Shown piece after piece: positions 11,043 through 22,900 of a stretch of 64,000 nucleotides of DNA. Under the pieces are notes generated by a model that saw only the letters and a list, made by a program, of their open reading frames with translations, was not told where the DNA came from and did no database searches. How positions within the stretch are numbered: the stretch's first letter is position 1; each line of letters starts with the position of its first letter. The stretch comes from Buxus sempervirens (taxonomy: Eukaryota; Streptophyta; Magnoliopsida; Buxales; Buxaceae). Where the stretch lies: contig OX387184.1 in assembly GCA_947561395.2 (NCBI GenBank), positions 2,046,001 to 2,110,000 on the forward strand, in the 5' to 3' direction. A program made the position numbers and the translations under genes.

Positions 11043-14000
11043 TCACGGGTTGTTCATTTTTATGGGTTTTAGACCCATCCCCCTCGATGTGCTAATTACG
11101 AGCTTTTTGCTCAGAGGCTTTGTCAGAGGGTCAGCCAAATTCCCAGCTGACTTCACAAAAGTCAATGCAATTACTCCATCACTGAGTAATTGTCTAATAA
11201 TATTATGCCTCAATCTTATGTGTCTCTTTTTACCATTGTATATATTATTCTGGGCTTTTGCTATTGCTGCCTGATTATCACACAGAATAGTTATAGGAGG
11301 TGCTGGTTTCGTCCATAAAGGGATATCATGCAGAAGGTTTCTCAACCACTCTGCCTCTCCACCAGCTAGCTCTAAAGCTACAAACTCTGATTCCATGGTG
11401 GATTTTGCATTACACGACTGTTTACATGATTTCCATGAAACAGCCCCACCTCCGAAAGTAAATACATATCCACTGGTTGAATTTGTATCATCATGCCCAG
11501 TCACCCAGTTTGCATCACAATAGCCCTCCAAAACAGTAGGATATCCTGAGTACTGTAAACAATAATCCATTGTACCCTTAAGGTATCTCAAAACCCTAAC
11601 TAAGGCTCTCCAATGTTCATAGTTAGGACTATTAGTATACCTACTCAGTCTCCCTACTGCATATGCAATATCAGGTCTGGTGCAGTTCATCAAATACATC
11701 AATGAACCAATCACTCTAGCATACTCAACCTGGGATACACTATCACCTGAATTCTTTCTAAGTTGTATGCTAGAATCATAAGGAGAGGATAATGGATCAG
11801 AATCCATATGTCCAAACTTCCTTAGAATCTTCTCTACATAATGTGATTGGCTTAATTTGATACTACCCGACTCTCTTAATATCTTGATGCCTAAAATAAC
11901 ATCAGCATCTCCTAAATCTTTCATCTCAAATTTAGAAGAAAGAAATTGCTTAGTAGAAACTACTACGTCTAAGCTAGTACCCATGATAAGCATGTCATCT
12001 ACATATAAGCAAATAATAACTCCTAAATTATTATTAAACTTATAATATACACACCTATCTGAATCATTTATATGAAACCCATTCATTACAAGCACTTTAT
12101 CAAACTTTTCATGCCACTGTTTAGGTGCTTGTTTCAAACCATACAAAGATTTAACTAATCTACAAACTTTATTTTCTTTTCCAGGTACATTAAAACCTTC
12201 AGGTTGTTTCATATAAATCTCTTCTTCTAAATCACCATTTAAAAATACAGTTTTAACATCCATTTGGTGAATTACAAGGTTATTTATAGATGCTAAGGCT
12301 ATCAATATCCTGATGGTAGTAATTCTAGCCACTGGTGCATAGGTATCAAAATAGTCTACCTCCTTTTGTTGACTAAAACCTTTTGCAACTAGTCTAGCTT
12401 TGTATTTATCTACAGAACCATCTGTTTTTAACTTTTTCCTAAAAATCCATTTACATCCTATGGGTTTAGTTCCAAGTGGCAAATCAACTAACTCCCAAGT
12501 ATGATTGGCTAAAATTGAATCTAGCTCACTATTAATGGCTTCTCTCCAAAACACTGCATCTGGAGAAGTCATAGCTTCTCCATAGGATGCAGGTTCACCA
12601 TCTATTAAGAATGTATAAAAGTCATCTCCTAGGTTGGTAGTCTTCCTAGGTCTTTTACTTCTTCTTAATTCAGGTTCAAGTTCTATATTATTTTCTGGTT
12701 CAATTCTAAGACTCTGTTCAGGTTCTACAACATGTTCTGGTTCAATTCTAAGACTTGGTTCAGGTTCTAATCCATTGGTTTGCCTTGAGGAAGCCACATC
12801 TGAACCTAATGTCACTTTTGACCTTAAAGGAAAAGTAGACTCAAAAAAGTCTGCATCCCTATATTCTATTATAGAGTTAGCTGACACCATATTATCATCT
12901 ACAGATTTCAAAGTAAGAAATCTATAGGCAGCGCTGTGCTCAGCATAACCTATAAAGACACAATCAATAGTCTTAGGTCCTATCCTTTTTCTCTTAATAA
13001 TTGGTAGACCCACTTTAGCTAGACAACCCCACACCTTAATGTAATTTAAGTTAGGAGTGTGTCCCTTCCAAAGTTCAAAGGGAGTCTTACCAGTTTTCTT
13101 ATGAGGAATCCTGTTTGTTATAAAACAAGCAGAAAGGATAGCTTCCCCCCACAAATTTGCGGGTGAACCAGAACTTACAATCATGGAGTTCATCATTTCT
13201 TTAAGAGTTCTATTCTTTCTCTCAGCTACTCCATTAGACTCAGGAGAGTAGGGAGCAGTGACTTCATGAATAATCCCATTCTCTTCACAATATTTGTGAA
13301 ATGGGTTTGAGCCATACTCACCTCCTCTATCTGTTCTAAGTCTTTTAATCTTCTTATTTAATTGATTTTCTATTTCAGTTTTATACTTGATAAAAGTCTC
13401 TTCTGCTTCATCCTTACTTCTTAAAAGATAAACTTTAGTAAATCTACTAAAGTCGTCTATAAAGGTAATAAAATAATTTTTACCTCCTCTAGACATAGTG
13501 TGCTTCATATCAGCTATATCACTATGAATTAGATTAAGAAGTTCGGTTTCTCTTTTTATAGATTTATGGGGTTTATTTGTGAATTTTGCTTCAGAGCATG
13601 ATTCACATTTATCAAAGTTATTGTTTGTTGTATTCTTGATTAATCCTAGACTTTGCATTCTTTTAATGTATGAAATATTAGTGTGGCCTAATCTTGCATG
13701 CCATAAAGAAATTGAGTCAATCAAGTAAGCTGAACCGGTTATTTCATTAATTTCATCTGAAACATTCAGAACAAACAATCCATTATTACAATATCCCTTG
13801 CCCAAGAATATCCCATTCCTAGAGAGTACTACCTTATTACCCTCAAATACAAGTTTGATCCCCACTTTATTCAGAAGGTATCCTGATACTAGGTTCCTTC
13901 TAATCCCAGGTACATGAAGAACCTCAGTCAATACAAGTTGCTTCCCAGAAGTAAGCTTGATTAGAACTTTCCCTTTCCCAGAAACTGGAGATGTACGAGA

Positions 14001-14891
14001 GTCTGCTAGATACACCTGCTCGCCTTCTCCCACGGGTTGGTAAGATGTGAACATATCACGATCTCCCCAAATGTGCTTCGTAGCACCAGTGTCCACCACC
14101 CATTCCTTGTTGTTGCTTGTCAAATTTATTTCCGAAATAACAGCAACAATAACATCAGTTTCAGCCAAGTTAAGTTGAGGTCTATCTTTGCCTTTCTTAT
14201 GCCGGCATTGAGCCGCATGATGGCCAGGTTTGCCACAGACAAAGCAGTTACCTCTCTTCTTAAAATCAGTTTTGTTGGTAGGTCTAAAGGATTTATGATT
14301 ATCCCATTTCTTCTTCTTAGAACCCTCAACAAAGTTGGCTTTACTAGTTGGATAGGGAACTTGAGGTTTTTGTACCTTTTCTCTAGATTGGGCTTGTTCT
14401 TCTATCCTTATATGCACTATAAGTTCATCTAGAGTCATGTCTTTTCTTTTGTGCTTAAGGTTAGTTTTATATACCTTCCAGGAAGGAGGTAACTTCTCTA
14501 TTAAAGCTCCAGCCACAAATTTCCCAGGTAATAAAATTCCTTCATTAGATAGATCCCTAACAGTTTTCTGATATTCATTAATTTGATCAGAAACAGGTTT
14601 GCCATCAATCATAATAAATTCCAGGAATTTCCCTATGGCAAATTTAACAACACCTGCATCTTCAGTTATGTATTTCTTATGTAATGCTTCCCATAAGTCT
14701 CTAGCAGTTTCATAAACACAGTAAATATCAAACAGATCATTAGTTAAAGAATTTAGGATGTAATGCCTACACATCCTCTCAGCTTTTATCCATTTAGTCA
14801 ATTCAGGTGACTCAGTTTCACCTTCAGGGATTTCTGGTTTAGATTTTGTTAACACAAAATCAATCTCTAAAGTTTCAAGCAAATAGTACAA
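11043..14891 (-). CDS. Copia gag-pol polyprotein (fossil element)
   Basis: A single reading frame of about 1,280 codons carries the parts of a Ty1/copia polyprotein in the usual order: gag (UBN2-like, about residues 1-170); a CCHC zinc knuckle ([14 protein letters not shown], about 216-229); aspartic protease with DTGA (about 267-270); GAG-pre-integrase (WHARLGHTN); integrase core with DRGGEY and [10 protein letters not shown]; reverse transcriptase with YVDD; and RNase H (YCDANW ... ESEFVAL) near the C-terminus. Integrase before reverse transcriptase is the copia order. Sense similarity extends a little upstream of 14891. It serves only the element. Confidence 0.9.
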   Translation of the reverse strand: MYYLLETLEIDFVLTKSKPEIPEGETESPELTKWIKAERMCRHYILNSLTNDLFDIYCVYETARDLWEALHKKYITEDAGVVKFAIGKFLEFIMIDGKPVSDQINEYQKTVRDLSNEGILLPGKFVAGALIEKLPPSWKVYKTNLKHKRKDMTLDELIVHIRIEEQAQSREKVQKPQVPYPTSKANFVEGSKKKKWDNHKSFRPTNKTDFKKRGNCFVCGKPGHHAAQCRHKKGKDRPQLNLAETDVIVAVISEINLTSNNKEWVVDTGATKHIWGDRDMFTSYQPVGEGEQVYLADSRTSPVSGKGKVLIKLTSGKQLVLTEVLHVPGIRRNLVSGYLLNKVGIKLVFEGNKVVLSRNGIFLGKGYCNNGLFVLNVSDEINEITGSAYLIDSISLWHARLGHTNISYIKRMQSLGLIKNTTNNNFDKCESCSEAKFTNKPHKSIKRETELLNLIHSDIADMKHTMSRGGKNYFITFIDDFSRFTKVYLLRSKDEAEETFIKYKTEIENQLNKKIKRLRTDRGGEYGSNPFHKYCEENGIIHEVTAPYSPESNGVAERKNRTLKEMMNSMIVSSGSPANLWGEAILSACFITNRIPHKKTGKTPFELWKGHTPNLNYIKVWGCLAKVGLPIIKRKRIGPKTIDCVFIGYAEHSAAYRFLTLKSVDDNMVSANSIIEYRDADFFESTFPLRSKVTLGSDVASSRQTNGLEPEPSLRIEPEHVVEPEQSLRIEPENNIELEPELRRSKRPRKTTNLGDDFYTFLIDGEPASYGEAMTSPDAVFWREAINSELDSILANHTWELVDLPLGTKPIGCKWIFRKKLKTDGSVDKYKARLVAKGFSQQKEVDYFDTYAPVARITTIRILIALASINNLVIHQMDVKTVFLNGDLEEEIYMKQPEGFNVPGKENKVCRLVKSLYGLKQAPKQWHEKFDKVLVMNGFHINDSDRCVYYKFNNNLGVIICLYVDDMLIMGTSLDVVVSTKQFLSSKFEMKDLGDADVILGIKILRESGSIKLSQSHYVEKILRKFGHMDSDPLSSPYDSSIQLRKNSGDSVSQVEYARVIGSLMYLMNCTRPDIAYAVGRLSRYTNSPNYEHWRALVRVLRYLKGTMDYCLQYSGYPTVLEGYCDANWVTGHDDTNSTSGYVFTFGGGAVSWKSCKQSCNAKSTMESEFVALELAGGEAEWLRNLLHDIPLWTKPAPPITILCDNQAAIAKAQNNIYNGKKRHIRLRHNIIRQLLSDGVIALTFVKSAGNLADPLTKPLSKKLVISTSRGMGLKPIKMNNP

Positions 14892-15028
14892 TTTCTGTTT
14901 CCATCTTTTGAAGTTGTCCCCAACTAAGGGTTCAACTTTAGTGAGATCTACAGCAGTGGGGTTCTAATGTGTTCCATATCAATAACAGCAAATTTTCTAT
15001 CAAATAGCTTGATGAAAGGCTTTAAGAT

Positions 15029-16026
15029 TGTTGTTCCTTGGGTACTGTAAGATAGAAAATACAAGATTCTGCAAGACAGAAAATTGAGAAGCACGTATGG
15101 GAAGAAAGACTAGCTATATGATTATAATATCAGTGATTAATTCAATAACAGAGATTATAATATCAGTGATGAATTCAATAACAGAAATTATAATATCAGT
15201 GATGAATTCAATAACAGAAACTTATAGGTACTAACCAAACTCACAGATGGAAATAATATGCAACAGCAGAGAAATGCTATTAATAATAGAGATAAAATTG
15301 ATAGAGATAAAACAGCATAACATTCAGATGAAGATCATGGTAATAATAGCAACGTACGAAGATCAAATAGAAGTAATTGCAGAAACAGAATAGATGAACG
15401 ATCAAATAGAAACAATTGAAATCAAATTAAAAACTTATTGATTTTTGCCCGAGGCGAGGAGATAAACCCCTGTGCTTAAAGCCTTTCAGCAACCCCCTTT
15501 CGGAATGATTCCTCAGTGCGTGGGTCTGGATACTGTGGCTTCCAGCATTCAACGGACACTAAGATCCTCCAGCAAGCCGCACAGACAATGCTGGGATATC
15601 AGCGAACTCAATGGCAGCAGCACTCTTCTTAAACCAGACGAAAAAAAGAAGAAGATGAAGGTAGGGTTTTCTCCGTTCGTTTTTCCAGAGAAGAGATTCT
15701 AACTTCGTGGTTTTTAGAACCGAAACCCTAACCCTTTAAATAGACCATCCCACAAAAACGTTATTAACGTTAATAACCCAACGGATATAATCAACTCAAC
15801 GTTAATAAAATAATCCAACGATTAGATCAAAATAAAAAGATAGCACATCACACACACACCACGACACGACCGACCGGACGGACCGCGGCGGCGTGATTCA
15901 AAGAAACCCCGACAACAGGAACAATGTCTCACAATGAGGCTTCAGTAAATTTCCAATGTGGGACTATTCTCCCCACACAAGAAACAAAGGAATTTTGAGT
16001 CCTCAAAAAACGACCAAAACACAACA
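15029..16026 (-). repeat. 5' LTR of the copia element
   Basis: Long terminal repeat of 998 bp, ending CAACA in element sense next to the gag-pol region. It matches 9343-10482 almost base for base except for length differences in the AT-rich and GC-rich middle parts. Confidence 0.92.
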
Positions 16027-16908
16027 GATCATTTGTGGAGGCAGTGCCCCTTCTCTCTTGCAGCATGGCTTCAATGTTTAGGAAGCACAACTCAATCATT
16101 TGGACCTCCGAATTCAGTCCGGCAGTGGATTCATGCTCTTATCCAGTGCAAATCAGATTTGCACAGCTTTCATATTAATAAAATTCTTGCTGACATTTCA
16201 CTCTTTGGGTGGGTCTTGTGGAGTCACAGAAACAAAATTATATTTGAAAATTGCCCTCCTAATGTTTTTCAGGTTATTAAGAGATTCAAGGCATTGCAGA
16301 AAGAACTTGGGATGATAACGAATCCTCCTTCCTCTTCTTTCATAGTCACTGAACAGACTCAAGTGGTATGGAATTCTCCGCCTACATCCTACGTTAAATT
16401 TAACTTTGATGGAGCTCTTCGCCATTCTACAGGTCAAGCTGGAATTGGAGTTCTAGCTCGTGATCACAATGGTCAATTTTTGGCAGCTGTGGCAGCCATT
16501 TGTGATGTTCAGTTTGCAATCCAGGCGGAGGCTTAAGCTGCGTTAGAAGCATTAAAGCTAGCTCGTGCACTTGGTTTCTCTCAGGTGATCATTGAAGGAG
16601 ATTCTCAAGCACTGATCCATCTTCTACAAAACCCAATATCATCTCCTTCCTGGCGGTTGAAAGCAACAGTAGACCACATCAAATCCTTATGGCATCTATT
16701 CAGGCGAGACACACACTTCGGGAAGGCAATTGTGTAGCAAATAAATTGGCTAATTTCGCACTTGACCAATATCCATGTTACTGGGTCAATAAACCCCCCT
16801 CATTTTTTGTTAACTTGTATATTTGATGATGCTCGGCATGTATCTTACTTACGAAATAAATAAATATTTTGCCCTTTTCACCAAAAAAAAATGACTTTAA
16901 TAGGAATC

Positions 16909-17478
16909 TTATTAACATATTGCCTAATGTGTCTGAATTGTCTAGTGAAATGCTCAAACAAAATGTTATTAACATATTGCCTATTGGGGTTGTTGCAAGA
17001 GATGATCAAGGGCAATTTATAGCAGCTGTTGCGTCTCGGACCGTGGCTTCTTCTTCACTTCAAACTGAGGCATTGGCAGCTCTTGAAGCCCTCAGATTAG
17101 CTAAAGCTATGAACATGTTAAAGATAGTCTTGGAGGAGATTCATGATTGATGATTCGTATATTATCCAAATTACAGAATGGATGTTTGGAGTTATCAGAG
17201 GTACCTTGGAAAATCATACCAACTGTTTGTGAAAATAATCCAGTTATGGAGTTCATTTCAACAGGTGCTGTATCAATTACATATATACAGAGAGGGAAAT
17301 TCTGCAGCTGATCTCTTAGCAAATTTCAGTAGTGTTGAGTACTCTTGTTATGGCGTTATAAAATCCCACCTTTTTGTATTTTGTTTTATTCGATGAAGCT
17401 TGTGGTATTGAATACAATAGGGATGTAACTTGACTTTCTATTAAATAAAGTTCTTTTCTTACCCAAAAAAAAAAAAAA
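16909..17478 (+). mobile_element. Second L1-type LINE 3' end (RNase H) with poly(A)
   Basis: A separate RNase H C-terminal region starts near 16984 (IGVVARDDQGQFIAAVASR, then LAALEALRLAKAMNM) and closes with YIYREGNSAADLLAN in another frame, showing frame decay. It ends cttttcttaccc followed by about 14 A at 17465-17478. At its front an 18-bp direct repeat, ttattaacatattgccta, occurs at 16909-16926 and 16966-16983. No target duplication is found after the poly(A), so the 5' border is uncertain. Confidence 0.7.
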
Positions 17479-17908
17479 TTTTTTTATCTCTATAAAACTT
17501 CAGTGATACGTTTAGTTAGATAGAAAGCAAACTTCTTTTCTTTGTTTTCCTTTTGTTTGTGAGGAAAACAATGAGAGCTTTTTAGTGAAAAAGTAAGACT
17601 CTTTTGGAAAATTAATTTTTGACGGGCCTACATTTTCCTATGAACTGAACATATAAATTTTAATGTAAAACTCATTTTCCTTTGCTTTCCTACAGATTCT
17701 GTCCAGCGAAACGCACTTTAAAATTGAAATTATGATGATAAATGTGTAAGCAACTAATTAAAAAATAATAATAAATAGAAGTAAAAGTGTTAGCAATTTG
17801 GGTAACAAATTCCTATCTAAAATCCCCGGGACTCTCTTTATATCTATCATCATCTTCTACATAGAATTCACGAAACTTTGGGAAATTGAATATCTTGTCG
17901 TACATGGG

Positions 17909-18225
17909 AAAAGATTAGGGTAAATTACACTTACTTCCCTTGAGGTATGACATAATTACACTTACCTCCCTTGGGGTTTCTGATATAACACTGTAATCCC
18001 TTGACGTTTATGTGTGGGTCACAAGTTATTTATTTTTTAAAATTAATTTTTAGTCATACATTCAAAAGTTATTTATTTTTTAATACGGAAAATGTAGTGA
18101 GGAGTGTTAGTGTGACCCACACATAAACGTCAAGGGGTGACAGTGTTATATCAGAAACCCCAAAAGAGATAAGTGTAATTATGTCATACTTCAAGGAAGG
18201 TAAGTGTAATTTGCCCAAAAGATTA
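17909..18225. mobile_element. Mutator-like MITE, 299 bp, 9-bp target duplication
   Basis: aaaagatta flanks the element at 17909-17917 and 18217-18225. The ends GGGTAAATTACACTTAC and GTAAGTGTAATTTGCCC are inverted repeats, and the inverted arms extend over about 115 bp each (ggtttctgatataacactg is answered by cagtgttatatcagaaacc). The 9-bp duplication points to the Mutator superfamily. It is non-coding. Confidence 0.87.
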
Positions 18226-18664
18226 TTATACATGTATTCATAAAAGTTTTTATATCAAAAGATAAAAATATATACGTATGGCTTTTCTAAACTTATTTTT
18301 TGCCCACGTAGTCAAATTAGAGGAACGTTTATCAAATGGACGGCCTAGATTGACCATGATTTTAATATTTAGAGTAGACGTATACTAAATAGCATAAAGG
18401 GTTAAATTGTCTAGTTTGCACTCCCATATGCTTCCCCTATCATGTCTATGAGCGAAACTAATTAGCATGATAATCAATGACTAAATATGAGCTGAGAGAT
18501 CCAAAGCCATTACGTTATATCCCCATTTATCTTCTTGTTTTTTTCTTTTTGCTGCAATTTTCAATTAAATTTTGAATAATTTATTTTTAATTAATAAAAT
18601 CACTCAATAAACAATGTATTTATTCCTTTATAATTATTTATATGATATATTAACTTTCATCTAT

Positions 18665-18693
18665 CCCCGTGCATCGCACGGGGTGTCTGCTAG
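18665..18693 (+). mobile_element. Helitron 3' terminus
   Basis: An 8-bp stem hairpin CCCCGTGC-atc-GCACGGGG (18665-18683) is followed ten bases later by CTAG (18690-18693) and then T. A GC-rich hairpin just before a CTRR end inserted 5' of T is the classic Helitron 3' end. The matching TC 5' end is not identified; the AT-rich DNA upstream (18226-18660) may belong to it. Confidence 0.7.
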
Positions 18694-19440
18694 TATGTAA
18701 GTATTTAAATACTAATTCATGTATTTTTGTGTGTTGTGTGAGAGGGAGAGAAGAAAAAGCATATTGAATGCTAACTGGACAAAGAAAAATTATGATAAGA
18801 TTTGCTCAATAATCATCATATATTATTAATTGATAATATAAATAATTCCTCACCTTCTTATTTATCATTTTTTTCTGATTAGTTAATAAATATCATAAAA
18901 ATTGTATCTTAGTTAATTTATGATAATGAAATTGTTAATGTTTGAACTAATTTTCTTTCTATTCTTGAGCACCATTTTTATTAAAAATTGTGTTACAATA
19001 ATCTATTCTTTTATATTTATGCAATATAAACTAGATTTTAAGGTTAATTGCAGCCAACCATCACTCTCATTATTCAAGTTGCATTATTCCAATTACTTGA
19101 CTTAAATTTATGAAACGGATTTAAGCTGTCATATTAGAAATTCTCAACATATCCCTTCAATGGCTGCGTTAAATTAGATTATTTATTTATTTTTGCCTAA
19201 TGGGATGACTTTAGAGTAACTTAAAACATTTAATGGGTTGTGCTTTTTCAAATATATGAACAGATACACATGACTAAAGGGTAAGTAAAGCCTAATTTGT
19301 TTTTAATTACTAGTAAGCCATGAAATATATAAAAATAATGCAAATCAAGGATTTTATTTTAGCAGGTAAAATAATTTCGATTTTCCTTTTAAAGATACTT
19401 GAAAAAGCTTCAAAGCAAAAGCAAAATACTGTTCTAAGTT
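18694..19440. other. AT-rich intergenic stretch
   Basis: Very A/T-rich sequence before the LARP1 upstream region, with no coding, RNA or repeat feature I can support. Confidence 0.4.
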
Positions 19441-19465
19441 GGTAATTATTGTAAGTTCATTCCGC

Positions 19466-19475
19466 TTGGCGCGAA
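19466..19475. promoter_or_regulatory. E2F-type site upstream of LARP1
   Basis: ttggcgcgaa fits the plant E2F consensus TTSSCGSSAA at every position. It lies about 500 bp before the LARP1 ATG, in a GC-richer block (19460-19530) preceding the purine-rich leader. Function is inferred only. Confidence 0.4.
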
Positions 19476-19954
19476 CTCACATGCCAGCTACCGCCTTGGC
19501 TGACTACTTGGCGGCACCTCCACGAGCCATCGTTCCTGAGTTGCGCCAGTTTTTTCTTTGAAGTCTCTCCAGCTGTCAATCCTCGGGGGTGAATTGGGAT
19601 ATAATAGTAATTTAATGCAAAGGTTCCACGAAAGGGCGTTTTAGTAAAATTTTACCTCATAAGGAAAACTTACATCGAGTCCTGAGAGCAAAGCAAAGAG
19701 GGAAGAGAGAAGAGGAAGAGAGATCGCTAGTGCCGCTCGTGTTCCTGCCGGGCGATCAATCGGTCGGATCTTCGAGATCTGTTTCCAAAATTTTTGAACA
19801 TTACGCATTATTGATAGAAATTTGTAATTATCACTCCTTTCTTTTCATTCCCTCTTCCAATTTTGATCGTGTAAGCGAATTTTGTTTTCCTTTTCTTTCA
19901 CTCCGTCTCGTTGATTATTTGTGATCAATCAATCATCCCTTGCGCGACAAATCT

Positions 19955-19963
19955 AAACCCTAA
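19955..19963 (+). promoter_or_regulatory. Telo-box in the LARP1 leader
   Basis: aaaccctaa lies 6 bp before the ATG. Telo-boxes are common near start sites of plant genes for translation factors and ribosomal proteins. The leader is also pyrimidine-rich (19830-19860). Confidence 0.4.
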
Positions 19964-19968
19964 TTTTA

Positions 19969-22900
19969 ATGGCTACTGCTGCTGATCCCGGGAATAATAA
20001 TCATTCTCCTCGTTCTTCTGGAATATCCGGCGACGGTCTCAACAGTCCCCAATTCCGTCGTAACGCGAAGAGTTTGCCGTCACCTTGGGCGAATATTGTT
20101 CGCGGTGGTGAATCCGAAGCGGTTCCTGCGGCTCCTTCTTCTCCTTCGTCGTCTTCGCCGATCGCACCTCGGGAGGGTGTTATCCATTCCGATGGCTCAC
20201 CTATGAAGGCTTCTTCTTCGTTTTCGCCTGATAATTCTTCAGTGGAAGCTCAGCCCGAGAGCTCCGATAATGGTAATAGCAATGCCGCTCGTGCCAAAAA
20301 GCCAGCCTGGAACAAACCGTCAAATGGTGCTGTGGAGGTTGGTCCTGTCATGGGAGCCGACTCTTGGCCTGCTCTATCTGAGTCCACTAAGCCTTCGGCG
20401 AAATCGTCTTCCGATTCTTTGAAATCCATCACTGATGGGTCGGCCTCTGTTTCCCAGGTTCGATAATTTCTCAATAATTGCTTTCTGTGGTTATTTTTCT
20501 TTCCCTATTATGGTTTAATATTTCGGAGTCATTTACATCTGCATGCATCCTTTTTATTTATATCTGTTTACTTTAGAGGCCTGTGATAGCATCTTCCCCA
20601 CAAAAACAAGCTACCAGCACTGCAAACCCTAATCCAACTTCGAGTCCTACATTTCCGGTCCGCCCGAAATCGAAGCGTAGCGGCGGCGGCGGTGGTGGCG
20701 GACTTGCTAATGGTGGTGTCATTCAGCAACAACCGTTACCATCGCCACCAGTAATGGAAATGCCGCAGAATAGTTCTGGAAAACCTGGGCCAGCCACGCC
20801 AGAATCTTCTTCTGCTAGGGACCCTTCGCACAAGAATAATAATTGGGAAAGTGGATCGAAGGGTGGCTTTCCGTCACAAGCCCACGCTGGGAACGACCAC
20901 CCTCAGCAGCGTAATTCGTTCAGGAGGGGAAATGGGGGATCCCATCCGCGCGGAGAAGGTACTTACCATGGGGGTAGGCGTGATCATGATCGCGGGAATC
21001 ACGAATGGAATTCTCATCGAAGTGTTAATGGTAGAGATGTCCACATGCAGCAGCAGAGAGTTATCCAGAGGGGCTACACACGACCTCCACCCCCTAATCC
21101 TGCCCCATTTATTGGTCCGCCGCAAGTTCGGCCCTTCGGGGTTGGTTTCCATGGTGTGTATCAATTTTGATGAATTTAGGTGTTGCATGATACCGGTTTT
21201 GGAACTAATTCCTGTATCCTCTTTTTCAGAAATGGGATCCTCAGTATATTATCTTCATGCTCCACTTCCAGATGCCTACCGTGGTGTGCCATTTGTTACT
21301 CATGCACCACATCATCCAGTGTTTTTTCCTACAGTTGATCCTCAGTTGCGAGCTTTGATAGTTAATCAGATAGATTATTATTTCAGGTATCCGTAATATT
21401 TGGCTTCTTTTGGATAGGTCATTTTAATTAGGCTATGCCATTCATTATCTTCTTGTTATGAATTTGTTACGTGTTTAGCAGCTTATGCACCCCTTGTTCT
21501 ATGCAGTAATGAGAATTTAATTAAAGACACTTTCTTACGGGAGAAAATGGATGAACAAGGATGGGTTCCGATAACATTAATAGCAAGCTTCAATCGAGTG
21601 AGTTGTCTGGGGTTAATGAACTGGTTCTGTTTGCTTATTGGAGATTAGTCTCGTGAGGATTATCCAGCTTCCACGTTTATGGCAATATCATCAGACTTAA
21701 TTTCATCTTCTTCCACTATTAAATGATTTTACATATGCTTTCTGCTTTATGTTTGAAATCTTGGTCTTCAATGATTACATGATACTTGATTGTTATCCAT
21801 GCAACTATTATGAAGATAAGAATTTTGTATGACTTGTTGCCTATTTAAGGTTGTCTAGTGATCCTGTCTCAGATCATGTGCAATATACTAACACATTAGT
21901 CTATGCCTGGGTCCTGTGATATAGACAATGACCCATATATCTGTGTTAATAAGACAGGATACAAGATGTGAAATGACTGAAAAGTGGCTTGATGAAACAT
22001 GGATTGTGCTAACAAAATTATCATATATCCAGTATTTTTTTTTCTCTATTACAAATTTGGTTTGCTCATTGCTCTTTTTGTTTTTTTTACCTTTTTTATT
22101 TTTGTCTTTTGGCTTGATTTCTTTTTTTTTTTATCAGTAAAAGTAGCAATATATTAATAGTAGAGAAACTAGATACAGATTTTGGTACACAGATAGTGTA
22201 CCAACAGGATTATATCACAAAACAGCACACTACCCCCAGAGAATACAAATAACCCTCCACATCCCTTCGTTGGCTTAGACTAGAAAGGATAGGTTTAATT
22301 GCTTTTCCTATTACATAATCTAGGTTTAATTGCTGTTCTCTCCATCAAGAGCTTAAGCTATTCCTTTTCCTATTACATAATCTAGGTTTAATTGCTGTTG
22401 GTCTCTCTCCGTCGTGTTTACATGCTTCCAAAATAAATATTCGGTTGATTGCTTAGAGGACAGTCTCCTTGGTTCATTACGGCTATTTCTATGCCAGCTT
22501 TTGCTGGTATGTGATTGTATGTGGTTAAAACTTTGATAGCGTTTCTTCTATAAAAATCAATATTTGAAAAACTTAAAGTTGGCTAGCTCTAATGGTTCAA
22601 ATATTAAAATTCTTCATATGCAGAGAAGCAATCATATAGTGGGATGGTTGCATCCATCAAGAGCTTAAGCTATGCCTCTTCCTATTACATAGTCTAAGTT
22701 GAATAGTTCACTATTTCTCTACTGTGTCAGGGGAGCATTTACATGCTTCTAAAATAATTTTCCAGTAGATCATTTAGAGGGCAATCTATTCACTTAATTA
22801 CTGTTTCATCTATGCCTACCTTCTTTGGTATTGATGTCACATGTGAATGACTCTTTTATTGTTTTTTCTTTAAAATTCAATTTCTGGAAAAACCTTAAAT

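Larger units (their letters stand above)
9338..16031 (-). mobile_element. Ty1/copia LTR retrotransposon, nearly whole, young
   Basis: LTRs lie at 9343-10482 and 15029-16026, both starting TGTTG and ending CAACA, with the 5-bp target duplication gatca at 9338-9342 and 16027-16031. The element reads on the minus strand, so the right LTR is its 5' LTR. A purine-rich tract (GTGGGGGGAAT) abuts the 3' LTR at 10483. The internal part (10483-15028) holds one long gag-pol frame. The LTRs are nearly identical in sequence and differ mainly in length, so the insertion is recent. It interrupts a LINE that was already in place. I do not recognise a standard Met-tRNA primer site next to the 5' LTR. Confidence 0.93.
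8999..16906 (+). mobile_element. 5'-truncated L1-type LINE, split by a nested copia element
   Basis: The target duplication actttaataggaa is found at 8999-9011 and 16894-16906. Excluding the nested element, about 1.19 kb of LINE remain (9012-9342 and 16032-16893), ending in a poly(A) tract at 16883-16891. Before the insertion the zinc-binding zf-RVT region is readable (WRFTSSGNFTVASAYRML, later LPVADLLSKR and CILC), with one frame change near 9210. After it come DHLWRQCPFSLAAWLQC and an RNase H domain (FNFDGALR, ARDHNGQF, IIEGDSQALIHLLQNP) with a stop at 16534-16536. Both pieces join at the gatca target, showing they are one ORF2 end. Confidence 0.85.
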
